Shown here: one piece after another, positions 5,836-12,644 of the stretch
Position numbering within the stretch: the first letter of the stretch is position 1
How the letters are laid out: the number at the start of each line of letters is the position of its first letter
Assembly: GCA_025934335.1 (NCBI GenBank)
Contig: JAICYG010000071.1
Coordinates: forward strand, 1 to 12,644
Direction: 5' to 3'
Length of the DNA: 12,644 nucleotides
DNA from: Thermoleophilia bacterium
Lineage (GTDB): Bacteria > Actinomycetota > Thermoleophilia > Gaiellales > Gaiellaceae
Notes under the pieces: model-generated
Told to the model about the DNA's origin: nothing
Database searches by the model: none
What the model saw: only the letters and a program-made list of their open reading frames with translations
Made by a program: the position numbers and the translations under genes

Positions 5836-7716
5836 ATGCGCTTCCCGGTCAATCGGCACCGGGTCTGGCAACTCGTCTTCGACGCGGTCCTGATCGTCGC
5901 CGCCTGGCGGCTGACGTTCTTCCTGCGCTTCGACAAGACGACACCGGTCTTCTACCGGCACCTGCTCGACTGGGACGTCGTCGCGCTCATCGTCGCGATC
6001 AAGCTCGCGGTCTTCGTGCTCTCCGGCTTCTACAACCGCTGGTGGCGGTACGTCTCGACGCGCGACATGTGGGGCGCTGCGCGGGGCGTCACGATCGCCT
6101 CGGCGCTCACGTACCTCGTGCTCTACGCCTTCCCGCCCGAGCACACGTCGCGCCTTCCGCGCAGCATCGCCGCCTTCGACTTCCTGCTGCTGCTCGCGTT
6201 CGTTGCGGGAACGCGGCTGCTCGCGCGCACGCTGATCGAGCGGCCGCACGCGGGGCTCGTCGCGCGCGGCAAGGAGGTGCTGATCATCGGCGCCGGCGAC
6301 GCGGGCCAGCTGATGGCGCGCGAGATGCAGCGCAACCGGCAGCTGCACTACACGCCGATCGGCTTCGTCGACGACGACCCGCGCAAGCGCGGCACGCGCA
6401 TCGTCGGCGTGCGCGTGCTCGGCACGACCGACGAGCTCGTCCACGTTCTCCGCGACAACAAGCCGGACGAGGTGCTGATCGCGATCCCGTCCGCCCCCGG
6501 CTCGGTGCGGCAGCGGATCGTGGAGGCGTGCCGGTCGGAGAGCGTCCCCGTGAAGACGCTGCCGAGCCTGCACGAGCTGATCTCCGGCGACCTGAACCTG
6601 GCGGGCCAGATCCGCCCGGTTCAGGTCGAGGACGTGCTCGGCCGGCAGCAGGTCGAGGTCGACCTGGGACTCGTCTCGTCGTACGTGAAGGACAGGATCG
6701 TCATGGTCACGGGCGCGGGCGGGTCGATCGGCTCGGAGATCTGCCGCCAGCTCGCGCGACTCGGTGCCGGCCGCCTCGTGCTCGTCGACAAGGGCGAGTC
6801 CGCGCTTTTCGAGATCGAGCGGGAGCTGCGCGACGAGCGCGAGTACCCGGGTGCCACGGCTGCCCTCGCCGACTGCGGCGACCGCGTGAAGATGCGCAGC
6901 CTCTTCGAGCACCACCAGCCGGACGTGGTGTTCCACGCGGCCGCGTACAAGCACGTTGCGATGCTCGAGACGAACCCCGTGCAGGCGGTCGCGAACAACG
7001 TGCTCGGCACGCGCAACCTCGTCGAGACGGCGATCGAGGCGCATGTCGACCGCTTCGTCCTCGTGTCAACCGACAAGGCTGCGACACCCAAGAGCGTGAT
7101 GGGGCGCTCGAAGGCGGTGTGCGAGTGGATCGTCGAGTCGTACGCGTTACGCGACGATGTCGACACCCGCTTCGTCGCCGTTCGCTTCGGCAACGTGCTC
7201 GCCTCGTCGGGCTCGGTGATCCCGATCTTCCGGCGGCAGATCGAGCGCGGCGGCCCCGTCACCGTCAGGCATCCCGAGATGACCCGCTTCTTCATGACCA
7301 TTCCCGAGGCGTCGTCGCTCGTCATCCAGGCCGGAGCGATGGGAGGGCGCGGCCAGGTCTACGTGCTCGACATGGGCGACCCGGTGCGGATCCTCGAGCT
7401 GGCGAAGCAGATGATCCGTCTCTCGGGCCGCAACGAGGACGCGGTGCCGATCGTCTTCACCGGCGTCCTGCCCGGCGAGAAGATCCACGAGGTGCTGTGG
7501 AGCGAGGGCGAGATGGTCGGCCCGACATCGCACCCGAAGATCATGCGCGCGGCGCGCGCCACGATCGATCCCGACTGGCTCGAAGAGTGCCTGGCGGAGC
7601 TCGAGCGGCTCGTCGAGCGCACAGACTCGCTCGGCGTCGTCGCGAAGCTCCAGACGATGGTCGAGGAGCCGCACCGGATCGGCACGGAAGCGGTCCTCGA
7701 AGACACGCTGCACTGA
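5836..7716 (+). CDS. Membrane-anchored nucleotide-sugar 4,6-dehydratase (WbpM/PglF/CapD family)
   Basis: A 626-aa polysaccharide biosynthesis protein. The family converts UDP-GlcNAc to UDP-4-keto-6-deoxy-HexNAc. Residues 1-135 hold about four membrane segments (near 11-31, 47-65, 85-99 and 111-130). Residues about 146-275 are a first Rossmann domain (VLIIGAGDAGQLMAREM, FVDDDPRKRG). Residues about 286-600 are the SDR catalytic domain: VTGAGGSIGSEICRQL (NAD-binding GxxGxxG, 291-306), FHAAAYKHVAMLE (366-378), STDKA (411-415) and VMGRSK (421-426), where Met422 takes the place of the usual SDR tyrosine, as expected for this long family, with Lys426. Then VRFGNVLASSGSVIPIF, EMTRFFMTIPEA and VLPGEKIHEVL. 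The length is typical (about 600-650 aa). The ATG lies 2 bp after the aminotransferase stop, so the two are surely cotranscribed. No downstream acetyltransferase is in the window. Confidence 0.93.
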   Translation: MRFPVNRHRVWQLVFDAVLIVAAWRLTFFLRFDKTTPVFYRHLLDWDVVALIVAIKLAVFVLSGFYNRWWRYVSTRDMWGAARGVTIASALTYLVLYAFPPEHTSRLPRSIAAFDFLLLLAFVAGTRLLARTLIERPHAGLVARGKEVLIIGAGDAGQLMAREMQRNRQLHYTPIGFVDDDPRKRGTRIVGVRVLGTTDELVHVLRDNKPDEVLIAIPSAPGSVRQRIVEACRSESVPVKTLPSLHELISGDLNLAGQIRPVQVEDVLGRQQVEVDLGLVSSYVKDRIVMVTGAGGSIGSEICRQLARLGAGRLVLVDKGESALFEIERELRDEREYPGATAALADCGDRVKMRSLFEHHQPDVVFHAAAYKHVAMLETNPVQAVANNVLGTRNLVETAIEAHVDRFVLVSTDKAATPKSVMGRSKAVCEWIVESYALRDDVDTRFVAVRFGNVLASSGSVIPIFRRQIERGGPVTVRHPEMTRFFMTIPEASSLVIQAGAMGGRGQVYVLDMGDPVRILELAKQMIRLSGRNEDAVPIVFTGVLPGEKIHEVLWSEGEMVGPTSHPKIMRAARATIDPDWLEECLAELERLVERTDSLGVVAKLQTMVEEPHRIGTEAVLEDTLH

Positions 7717-7722
7717 CCTCCG

Positions 7723-8406
7723 ATGTCGTGCGACGCGGCGGCGCTGCTCGAGGCTTTCGGGCTCGGCGACGAGGATCTGGCCGCATGGCAGGCGAGCGGG
7801 CGGCCCGACGCAGAGCTCGAGGACTGGCTCATGGACCGCGTCGCGCGGCGGCCGGAGGGCTCGCGAGCGCGCGCCGTCTACGGCGACGAAAACGTCCACG
7901 ACTTCGCACGCCGCGCCGTCCTCGAGGCGCTGGCGCTCGGGCCCGGCGACTCGCTGCTCGAGGTGGGGAGCGGTGGCGGCCTCCTGCTCCGCGATGCTCT
8001 CGCGACGGGCGCATGCGTCGCCGGCATCGACCACAGCGTGGACATGGTCGCGCTCGCGACGGAGCGCGCGCCCGGCGCCGAGGTCCGGCTCGGGCGGGCG
8101 GAGTCGCTGCCGTTCGCCGACGAGTCCTTCACGGCGATCGCGATGTCGATCGTGTTCCTCTTCCTCGCAGACCCCGTCGGCGTGCTGCGCGAGTGCCTGC
8201 GGGTCACGAAGCCCGGGGGTCGGCTGGCGGTGTTCACGACGGCGCCCGAGCTGCGCGGCACGCCCGCGGCACCCGAGCCGTTCGCGAGCCGCGGCCACTT
8301 CTACGCGGACGACGCGCTCGCGGGGCTCGCCGCGGAGGCGGGCTGGCGCTCGGCGCAGGTCCGCAACGAGGCCGGCGGCCAGCTCCTCCAGGCGACGAAG
8401 TTGTGA
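7723..8406 (+). CDS. Class I SAM-dependent methyltransferase
   Basis: A 227-aa methyltransferase of the Methyltransf_11/UbiE-like class. Motif I is LLEVGSGGGLLL (residues 78-89). The acidic loop after strand 2 is GIDHSVDMVALA (101-112). GRAESLPFADESFTAIAMSIVFLFLAD (124-150) covers motifs II and III, and RVTKPGGRLAVFTTAP (160-175) is the post-motif region. An N-terminal helical region (1-60) precedes the domain. The C-terminus is short. It starts 6 bp after the dehydratase stop, which suggests the same transcript; a role in methylating a sugar or lipid of the same pathway is only inference from position. There is no signal peptide. The substrate cannot be predicted from this sequence. Confidence 0.85.
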   Translation: MSCDAAALLEAFGLGDEDLAAWQASGRPDAELEDWLMDRVARRPEGSRARAVYGDENVHDFARRAVLEALALGPGDSLLEVGSGGGLLLRDALATGACVAGIDHSVDMVALATERAPGAEVRLGRAESLPFADESFTAIAMSIVFLFLADPVGVLRECLRVTKPGGRLAVFTTAPELRGTPAAPEPFASRGHFYADDALAGLAAEAGWRSAQVRNEAGGQLLQATKL

Positions 8407-8429
8407 CGGTTGCCCGCCGCGGCCGCCGG

Positions 8430-8435
8430 TACGGT
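8430..8435 (+). promoter_or_regulatory. Possible -10 element of the helicase gene
   Basis: TACGGT is followed by 6 nt (GGCCGG) and the GTG at 8442, in the 35-bp gap after the methyltransferase. This is the same TANNNT arrangement as at the DedA and DUF2277 starts. No Shine-Dalgarno sequence precedes the GTG, though GGCCGG could be read as a weak one. Confidence 0.4.
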
Positions 8436-8441
8436 GGCCGG

Positions 8442-10259
8442 GTGGACCCGCTCGACGGCCTGAACGAGGAGCAGCGGCGCGCCGCAGAGGCGGTGCGCGG
8501 GCCGGTCTGCATCCTCGCGGGCGCGGGCTCGGGGAAGACAACGACGATCACGCGCCGGGTCGCGCAGCAGGTGCGGACGGGGGCGTTCCCGGCGAACACG
8601 ATCATGGCCGTGACGTTCACCGACAAGGCCGCGGGCGAGCTGCGCGAGCGGCTCGCGGCGCTGGCGGTCACGGGCGTTCGCGCGTCCACGTTCCATGCGG
8701 CGGCGCTGCGCCAGCTGCGGCATTTCGCGCCCGGGCGCGTCGGCCGGATCCTGCCGTCGAAGGCCCTGATGCTGCGGCAGATCGCGAACCGGCTGCCCGC
8801 GCCGTACAGGTTCCGGCCGGCGGGCGACCTCGCCACGGAGGTCGAGTGGGCGAAGAACCGGCGGATCACGGCGGAGGAGTACGGCGAAGGCCGCGAGCCG
8901 CCGATCCCGGTCGACCTGATGCAGCGCGTCTACACGGAGTACGAGCGGCGAAAGCAAGCCGAGGGCGCGATCGACTTCGAGGACCTGCTCGAGCTCGCGA
9001 TCCGGCTCTTCGAGGACGACGCGGACGCGCGCGCGACCTTCCGCGCGCAGTACCGAGCGTTCACGGTCGACGAGTACCAGGACGTGAACCTGTTGCAGCA
9101 GACGCTGCTCGACCTGTGGCTCGGCGATCGCGACGACCTGTGCGTGGTCGGCGACGACTACCAGTCGATCTACGCCTTCACGGGCGCCGGGCCGGAGCAC
9201 CTGCTCGGCGTGCCGGAGCGCTTCCCGCACGCGCTCGTCGCGCGGCTCGAGGAGAACTACCGCTCGACGCCGCAGGTGCTCGGGCTGGCCAACCGGCTCG
9301 TGCCGGAGCTCGGGGGCGCCGAGAAGACGCTGCGTGCGACGCGCGCGGACGGCCCGGAGCCGGTCGTCCGCCCGTTCGCGTCGCCGGAGGACGAGGACGC
9401 CGCCCTCGTCGCCGCGATCCGCGCCCTCGAGTGCCCGCTCGAGGAGGTCGCGATCCTCGCGCGGACGAACGCGCGGCTCACCGACTTCGAGGAGCTGCTG
9501 CACGACGCGCGGATCCCGTTCCAGGGTGCGTCGCTGCTCGAGCGCGACGCCGCCCGGCGCCTCTGCCGGCGGCTCGAGCGCTCGCCCGCGCCGGCGGGCG
9601 ACACGGTGCGGGCGGCCGCGCTCGAGGACGGCTGGCTCGAGCGGCCGCCCGACAAGCTCGGCGACCGCGAGCAGGTGCGCCAGCAGGATCTCGGCCGGCT
9701 CGTCACCCTGGCAGCGGAATTCGAGGGTGACGCGTCCGCGTTCGTCGCCCACCTGCGCGAGCGGTTCGCGCCGGGCTCGGACGGCGCGCACGGGGTCAAC
9801 CTGCTCACGTTCCACCGTGCGAAGGGGCTCGAGTTCGAGGCCGTCTTCCTGCCGCGGCTGCAGGCGAAGGAGCTGCCGTCGAAGCAGGCGCGGAGCGACA
9901 CGGAGGTCGCAGAGGAGCGACGGCTCCTCTACGTCGGCCTCACGCGCGCGAAGCGCGTGCTCTGGCTGTCGTGGTCGGGGAAGCCCTCACCGCTCCTGCG
10001 CGAGCTCGGGGTCAGGAGCGGTGGCGGAACGACCGTCGATGAGCCATGGCCACCGGAGGCGCAGCGCCTGCGCGAGTGGCGCGCCGAGCGGGCGAAGACC
10101 GACAACGTGCCGGCGTACGTCGTCTTTCACGACTCGGTGCTGCGGGCGATCGCCGCGGCCCGCCCGGCGACGATCGGCGAGCTCGCACAGATCAGCGGCG
10201 TCGGCCCCGCGAAGCTCGAGCGCTACGGCGACGAGCTGCTGGCGCTGCTCGCGGCCTGA
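8442..10259 (+). CDS. uvrD2: UvrD2-like superfamily 1A DNA helicase with C-terminal HRDC domain
   Basis: A 605-aa 3'-to-5' DNA helicase/ATPase. All core motifs are present: Q motif LNEEQRRAAE, Walker A GAGSGKTT (27-34), Ia VTFTDKAAGELRERL, Ib TFHAAALRQLR, II VDEYQDVN (209-216), III VVGDDYQSIYAFTGAGPEHLL, IV LEENYRSTPQVL, V LLTFHRAKGLEFEAVFLPRL and VI RRLLYVGLTRAKRVLWLSW. Residues about 548-605 (VPAYVVFHDSVLRAIAAARP, ISGVGPAKLERYGDELL) form an HRDC domain, the arrangement of actinobacterial UvrD2. It is about 100 aa shorter than usual UvrD2, because the stretch between motifs IV and V (2B region) is compact and I see no tetracysteine motif. The GTG start sits just before the Q motif and 6 nt after TACGGT. 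The stop overlaps the next start as TGATG, so the kinase gene is translationally coupled. Role: probably DNA repair. Confidence 0.93.
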   Translation: MDPLDGLNEEQRRAAEAVRGPVCILAGAGSGKTTTITRRVAQQVRTGAFPANTIMAVTFTDKAAGELRERLAALAVTGVRASTFHAAALRQLRHFAPGRVGRILPSKALMLRQIANRLPAPYRFRPAGDLATEVEWAKNRRITAEEYGEGREPPIPVDLMQRVYTEYERRKQAEGAIDFEDLLELAIRLFEDDADARATFRAQYRAFTVDEYQDVNLLQQTLLDLWLGDRDDLCVVGDDYQSIYAFTGAGPEHLLGVPERFPHALVARLEENYRSTPQVLGLANRLVPELGGAEKTLRATRADGPEPVVRPFASPEDEDAALVAAIRALECPLEEVAILARTNARLTDFEELLHDARIPFQGASLLERDAARRLCRRLERSPAPAGDTVRAAALEDGWLERPPDKLGDREQVRQQDLGRLVTLAAEFEGDASAFVAHLRERFAPGSDGAHGVNLLTFHRAKGLEFEAVFLPRLQAKELPSKQARSDTEVAEERRLLYVGLTRAKRVLWLSWSGKPSPLLRELGVRSGGGTTVDEPWPPEAQRLREWRAERAKTDNVPAYVVFHDSVLRAIAAARPATIGELAQISGVGPAKLERYGDELLALLAA

Positions 10260-11008
10260 TGCTGCGCACCGTCGCCGCTACGCGCTACGTCGCGCCGTTC
10301 CGGGAGGGCGGGTCGCTGCCCGCGCTCTGCGAGGCCGACGACGACGGCCTCTACGTGGTCAAGTTCCGGGGTGCGGGCCAGGGGCGCAAGGCGCTCGTCG
10401 CAGAGGTAATCGCCGGCGAGCTCGCGCGTGCGCTCGGCTTCGCCGTGCCGGAGCTGGTCGTCGCCGACCTCGACGACGCGTTCGGCCTCGCCGAGCCCGA
10501 TCCGGAGATCCAGGACCTGCTGCGAGTGTCCGTCGGGATGAACCTCGGCGTCGACTACCTGCCGGGCGCGCTCCCGCTCGCGCCTGCGACCGGCGAGCTG
10601 CCCGGCGCGGAAGCGGCGGCGGACGTCGTGTGGCTCGACGCGTACCTGACGAACGTCGACCGGACGGCGCGCAACACCAACATGCTCTGGTGGCACGGCC
10701 GGCTGTACCTGATCGACCACGGCGCGTCGCTCTACTTCCACCACGACGACCGGCGGGCCGCGCGGTTCGAGCGGGCGCCGTTCGCAGCGGTCCGGGAGCA
10801 CGTCCTCCTGCCGTACGCCGCGTCGATCGCCGAGGCCGATGCCCGGCTCGCGCCGCGTGTCACGGAGCAGCTCGTGGACGAGGTCGTGGGCCTCGTTCCC
10901 GACCCGTTTCTCGACGGCGACGACCGCGCCGTCTATCGCGACTACCTGCGCGCGCGCATCGCGGCGCCGCGCGCGTTCGCCGAGGAGGCCGAGCGTGCCC
11001 GGCCGTAA
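10259..11008 (+). CDS. HipA-like kinase
   Basis: A 249-aa protein resembling the compact HipA-like kinase family (PF20613 type) found beside DUF3037. It is much shorter than HipA toxins (about 440 aa). Kinase-like features: LYVVKFRGAGQGRKALVAEV with Lys35 as the candidate ATP lysine, LARALGFAVPELVVADLD, then the catalytic loop DAYLTNVDRTARNTNML (127-143) with the N-x-D-R...N-x-N pattern (Asn132, Asp134, Arg135, Asn139, Asn141), and LYLIDHGASLYFHH (149-162) with Asp153 in the DFG-like metal position. The C-terminal third is helical. The start is the ATG at 10259-10261, inside the helicase stop (TGATG). No HipB-type helix-turn-helix antitoxin gene is adjacent. The target of phosphorylation is unknown, and toxin activity should not be assumed. 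Confidence 0.85.
   Translation: MLRTVAATRYVAPFREGGSLPALCEADDDGLYVVKFRGAGQGRKALVAEVIAGELARALGFAVPELVVADLDDAFGLAEPDPEIQDLLRVSVGMNLGVDYLPGALPLAPATGELPGAEAAADVVWLDAYLTNVDRTARNTNMLWWHGRLYLIDHGASLYFHHDDRRAARFERAPFAAVREHVLLPYAASIAEADARLAPRVTEQLVDEVVGLVPDPFLDGDDRAVYRDYLRARIAAPRAFAEEAERARP
10982..10988 (+). promoter_or_regulatory. Ribosome binding site of the DUF3037 gene
   Basis: GAGGAGG lies 6 nt before the GTG at 10995, inside the last codons of the kinase gene. It decides the GTG start, which gives the family-typical N-terminus PGRNQFSYALYRLVPD. Confidence 0.65.
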
Positions 11009-11390
11009 CCAGTTTTCGTACGCGCTCTACCGGCTCGTCCCCGACCTCGAGCGCGGCGAGCGGCTGAACGTCGGCGTGATCGTGTTCTCGCGGCCGCTCG
11101 ACTTCCTCGGCGCGCGCACGCATCTCGACGAGGAGCGCGTCGCCGCGGTCGCGCCGGAGTTCGATCCGAAGCCGGTGCGGCCGCAGCTCCTCGCGATCGA
11201 GCGGATCGCCTCGGGCTCCCCTGACGGGGGACCGATCGCGGGCCTCGACGCGACGGCGCGCTTCCACTGGCTGACGGCGCCGTCGAGCACCGTCGTCCGT
11301 TCCTCGGCGGTGCACACCGGGCTGTGTGAGGACCCGGAGCGGGTGCTCGACGAGCTCTTCCGGACGCTCGTCCTAACCCAGCGCGGATAG
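10995..11390 (+). CDS. DUF3037 family protein
   Basis: A 131-aa protein of the DUF3037 family. Seen: FSYALYRLVPDLERGERLNVGVIVF (residues 7-31), a middle helical part, and RFHWLTAPSSTVVRSSAVHTGLCEDPERVLDELF (near the C-terminus), both typical of the family. There is no signal peptide, membrane segment or recognisable catalytic motif. It overlaps the HipA-like gene by 14 bp and has its own GAGGAGG ribosome site, so the two proteins are probably made in linked amounts. Adjacency of DUF3037 and HipA-like kinases recurs in many bacteria, which suggests partnership (substrate, regulator or antitoxin-like). Its 3' end overlaps the convergent DUF354 gene by 18 bp. Function unknown. Confidence 0.87.
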   Translation: MPGRNQFSYALYRLVPDLERGERLNVGVIVFSRPLDFLGARTHLDEERVAAVAPEFDPKPVRPQLLAIERIASGSPDGGPIAGLDATARFHWLTAPSSTVVRSSAVHTGLCEDPERVLDELFRTLVLTQRG

Positions 11391-12383
11391 CAGCAGGTCG
11401 AGCATCAGCTGCGGGTCGCGCTTCACGCGCTCGCCGTGGCCGCGCTCGCGCTTGTGCAGTTCCAGCGCGCGCGGATCGGTGAGCGGGCGTAGACGACTCT
11501 CGCGGATCAGCTGCTCGTCGACACCGCCCAGGCGTCCGCCGTAGGTCGTGTAGACCGGCACGCCGAGCGCCGCCGCCTCACGGTTCATCGTCCCGCCCGC
11601 CGAGACGACGAGGTCGGCGAATGCGATCAGGCTCTGCGCGTCGACCGCGCGCTCGGGGACGATCACCGACGGCAACGCGAGCGACTGCACGTAGTCGCGC
11701 TGTTCCTCGGTGCGTGGAATGACGAATGCGTGCACGTCCTCGGCGCGGCCGAGATGCTCGAGCGTCTGCGGGAAGAGCGGGTTCGAGTGGCGGTGGTAGA
11801 GCGACACGTCGGGCGGCGGCCGCAGAACGACCAGCACCCGTGCGGGGTCGATCCCCCAGTCGCCGAGGACGGACTCGTCCGGATCGAAGTCCGACAGGTA
11901 GTACTCCTCCTTCAGCCCGGGATACTGCTGCAGCTTGGGTGGCACAGCGGTGTACCTGGCGAGCCGCTCCGGCGGGATCGACTCCGGCACGACGACGCGC
12001 GTCGCGGCGCGGCAGCCGAGCTGGTGCTGCAGCCATGCCCACTCGTAGTCGAACGTCGTTGCGCTCGGGATGCCGAGCCGGCGCGCGGTCATCGTCAGCT
12101 CGTGCGAGCCGTGCGCGAGCGCGACGTCGAAGTTGCGGCCCTTCGCCCACGTGCGCAGCGCCCGGAGACGGGAGCGCATCTGCGCGAACTTCCCGAACGC
12201 GGAACGGCCGCCGTGATGGCCGATCACCGTCGCCTCCATCCCGTGCGACTCGATCAGCTGCAGTGTCTGCGCGTAGTCGCGAGCCGTGATCTCCACCTCG
12301 TGTCCCTGCGCGCGCAGCCGCTCGACGAGCGGGCGGAAGACGAGCGGGTGCGCGCTCGCCGTGAAGTCGCACCAGACCCTCAT
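11373..12383 (-). CDS. DUF354 family glycosyltransferase-like protein
   Basis: A 336-aa protein of the DUF354 family, whose fold is like GT-B glycosyltransferases and UDP-GlcNAc 2-epimerases. N-terminal domain: MRVWCDFTASAHPLVFRPLVERLRAQGHEVEITARDY (residues 1-37), VIGHHGGRSAFGKF and VALAHGSHELTMTARRLGIPSATTFDYEW (87-115). C-terminal domain: VLVVLRPPPDVSLYHR (183-198), VHAFVIPRTEEQRDYV and LIAFADLVVSAGGTMNREAAALGVPVYT (252-279), the nucleotide-sugar-binding-like loop. The ATG at 12383-12381 overlaps the TGA of the upstream asnB by 4 bp, so it is translated by coupling. No signal peptide or membrane segment is seen. Donor and acceptor are unknown. The context (asparagine synthase, sugar dehydratase and aminotransferase nearby) suggests surface-glycan assembly. 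The 3' end converges with DUF3037. Confidence 0.85.
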   Translation of the reverse strand: MRVWCDFTASAHPLVFRPLVERLRAQGHEVEITARDYAQTLQLIESHGMEATVIGHHGGRSAFGKFAQMRSRLRALRTWAKGRNFDVALAHGSHELTMTARRLGIPSATTFDYEWAWLQHQLGCRAATRVVVPESIPPERLARYTAVPPKLQQYPGLKEEYYLSDFDPDESVLGDWGIDPARVLVVLRPPPDVSLYHRHSNPLFPQTLEHLGRAEDVHAFVIPRTEEQRDYVQSLALPSVIVPERAVDAQSLIAFADLVVSAGGTMNREAAALGVPVYTTYGGRLGGVDEQLIRESRLRPLTDPRALELHKRERGHGERVKRDPQLMLDLLLSALG

Positions 12384-12644
12384 TGCGCGACAGCCGCGAG
12401 CGGCACGCCGCGGTCGATCCTCTCGACGTGGTGCTCGTGCCAGAGCGTGAACGAGAGGAGCCCCCACAGCTGCCGCGACAGGTCCTCGCGGCCGGAGGCG
12501 TGGGTGTCGAGCAGGCGCGTCACCGCTTCCGGCCGGAAGAAGCCCTGGCGGTGGAGCGTCTCGGGCGAGAGCGTCTCGCGCGCGAACGGCTCGAGCTCGC
12601 CGCGGAGCCAGGCCGCCGCAGGAATCGAGAAGCCGCGCTTGCGC
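12380..12644 (-). CDS. asnB: Asparagine synthase (glutamine-hydrolysing) family, C-terminal end only
   Basis: The last 87 codons of a gene that continues beyond the window edge. RKRGFSIPAAAWLRGELEPFARE matches the R-K-x-GF-x-P-xxxW element of the AsnB synthetase domain. It is followed by LSPETLHRQGFFRPEAVTRLLDTH and LSRQLWGLLSFTLWHEHHVE, the usual C-terminal helices. AsnB-type enzymes transfer ammonia from glutamine to an ATP-activated carboxylate. In polysaccharide clusters such paralogues often amidate uronic acids or act as exosortase-associated amidotransferases rather than making free asparagine. The N-terminal glutaminase and ATP-binding motifs are outside the window, so the choice between these cannot be made. 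The stop overlaps the DUF354 start as ATGA. Confidence 0.88.
   Translation of the reverse strand, partial: RKRGFSIPAAAWLRGELEPFARETLSPETLHRQGFFRPEAVTRLLDTHASGREDLSRQLWGLLSFTLWHEHHVERIDRGVPLAAVAQ

Noticed and set aside
5214..10259. One reading frame open for 5 kb, which could be read as a giant 1,681-aa fusion ending in the helicase
   Set aside because: Up to 8441 its translation is Arg/Ala/Pro/Ser-rich shadow sequence lying over the aminotransferase, dehydratase and methyltransferase genes, all of which have clear family motifs in other frames. High GC removes stop codons. Only the part from 8442 is real.
10259..11390. Classical HipBA toxin-antitoxin operon
   Set aside because: No helix-turn-helix HipB-like gene is present, the kinase is about half the length of HipA, and the partner is DUF3037.

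Overview
The window is very GC-rich, densely packed chromosomal DNA with many GTG starts, 1-14 bp gene overlaps and hardly any intergenic space. Protein families and style (futalosine-pathway MqnA, a DUF2277 protein, an HRDC-tailed UvrD2-like helicase, a HipA-like kinase beside DUF3037, probable leaderless starts behind TANNNT hexamers) suggest an actinobacterium, most likely a deep-branching one such as Thermoleophilia (Gaiellales/Solirubrobacterales). That placement is inference from recognised families, not from a marker gene. I see no IS element, integrase, tRNA, rRNA or CRISPR array.

Layout. (1) 1-597, plus strand: the 3' part of an mqnA-like gene (menaquinone biosynthesis) whose reading frame breaks near 211-222, where roughly 40-55 codons of the family are missing. 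(2) 594-2158, minus strand: a secreted beta-rich protein, then a DUF2277 gene overlapping by 4 bp a histidine-phosphatase-superfamily gene with an altered RHG motif. (3) 2268-3959, plus: a secreted NAGPA-like (phosphodiester glycosidase) protein with a FlgD-like C-terminal domain and degenerate motifs. (4) 3956-4127: a 172-nt sequence that folds almost end to end into a rod with a central bubble. All eight non-Watson-Crick pairs are G.U on the plus strand. It resembles 6S RNA in architecture and is the most interesting item here. (5) 4138-8406, plus: a DedA membrane protein, a DegT/DnrJ/EryC1/StrS aminotransferase, a membrane-anchored nucleotide-sugar 4,6-dehydratase (WbpM/PglF/CapD type) and a SAM methyltransferase. 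(6) 8442-11390, plus: a compact UvrD2-like helicase, a HipA-like kinase and a DUF3037 protein, joined by a TGATG stop/start overlap and a 14-bp overlap. (7) 11373-12644, minus: the end of an asparagine-synthase-like gene (asnB), overlapping by 4 bp a DUF354 glycosyltransferase-like gene that converges on DUF3037.

How they fit. The dehydratase and aminotransferase would make UDP-4-amino-4,6-dideoxy-HexNAc from UDP-GlcNAc. With DedA (lipid-carrier or phospholipid transport), the DUF354 glycosyltransferase-like protein and the AsnB-like amidotransferase, the right two thirds of the window looks like part of a surface-glycan region. The helicase/kinase/DUF3037 trio sits inside it as an unrelated, tightly coupled module of unknown purpose. 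Five genes have a TANNNT hexamer 6-11 nt before the start codon and four of these lie at 6-8 nt, so leaderless transcription is likely common in this organism.
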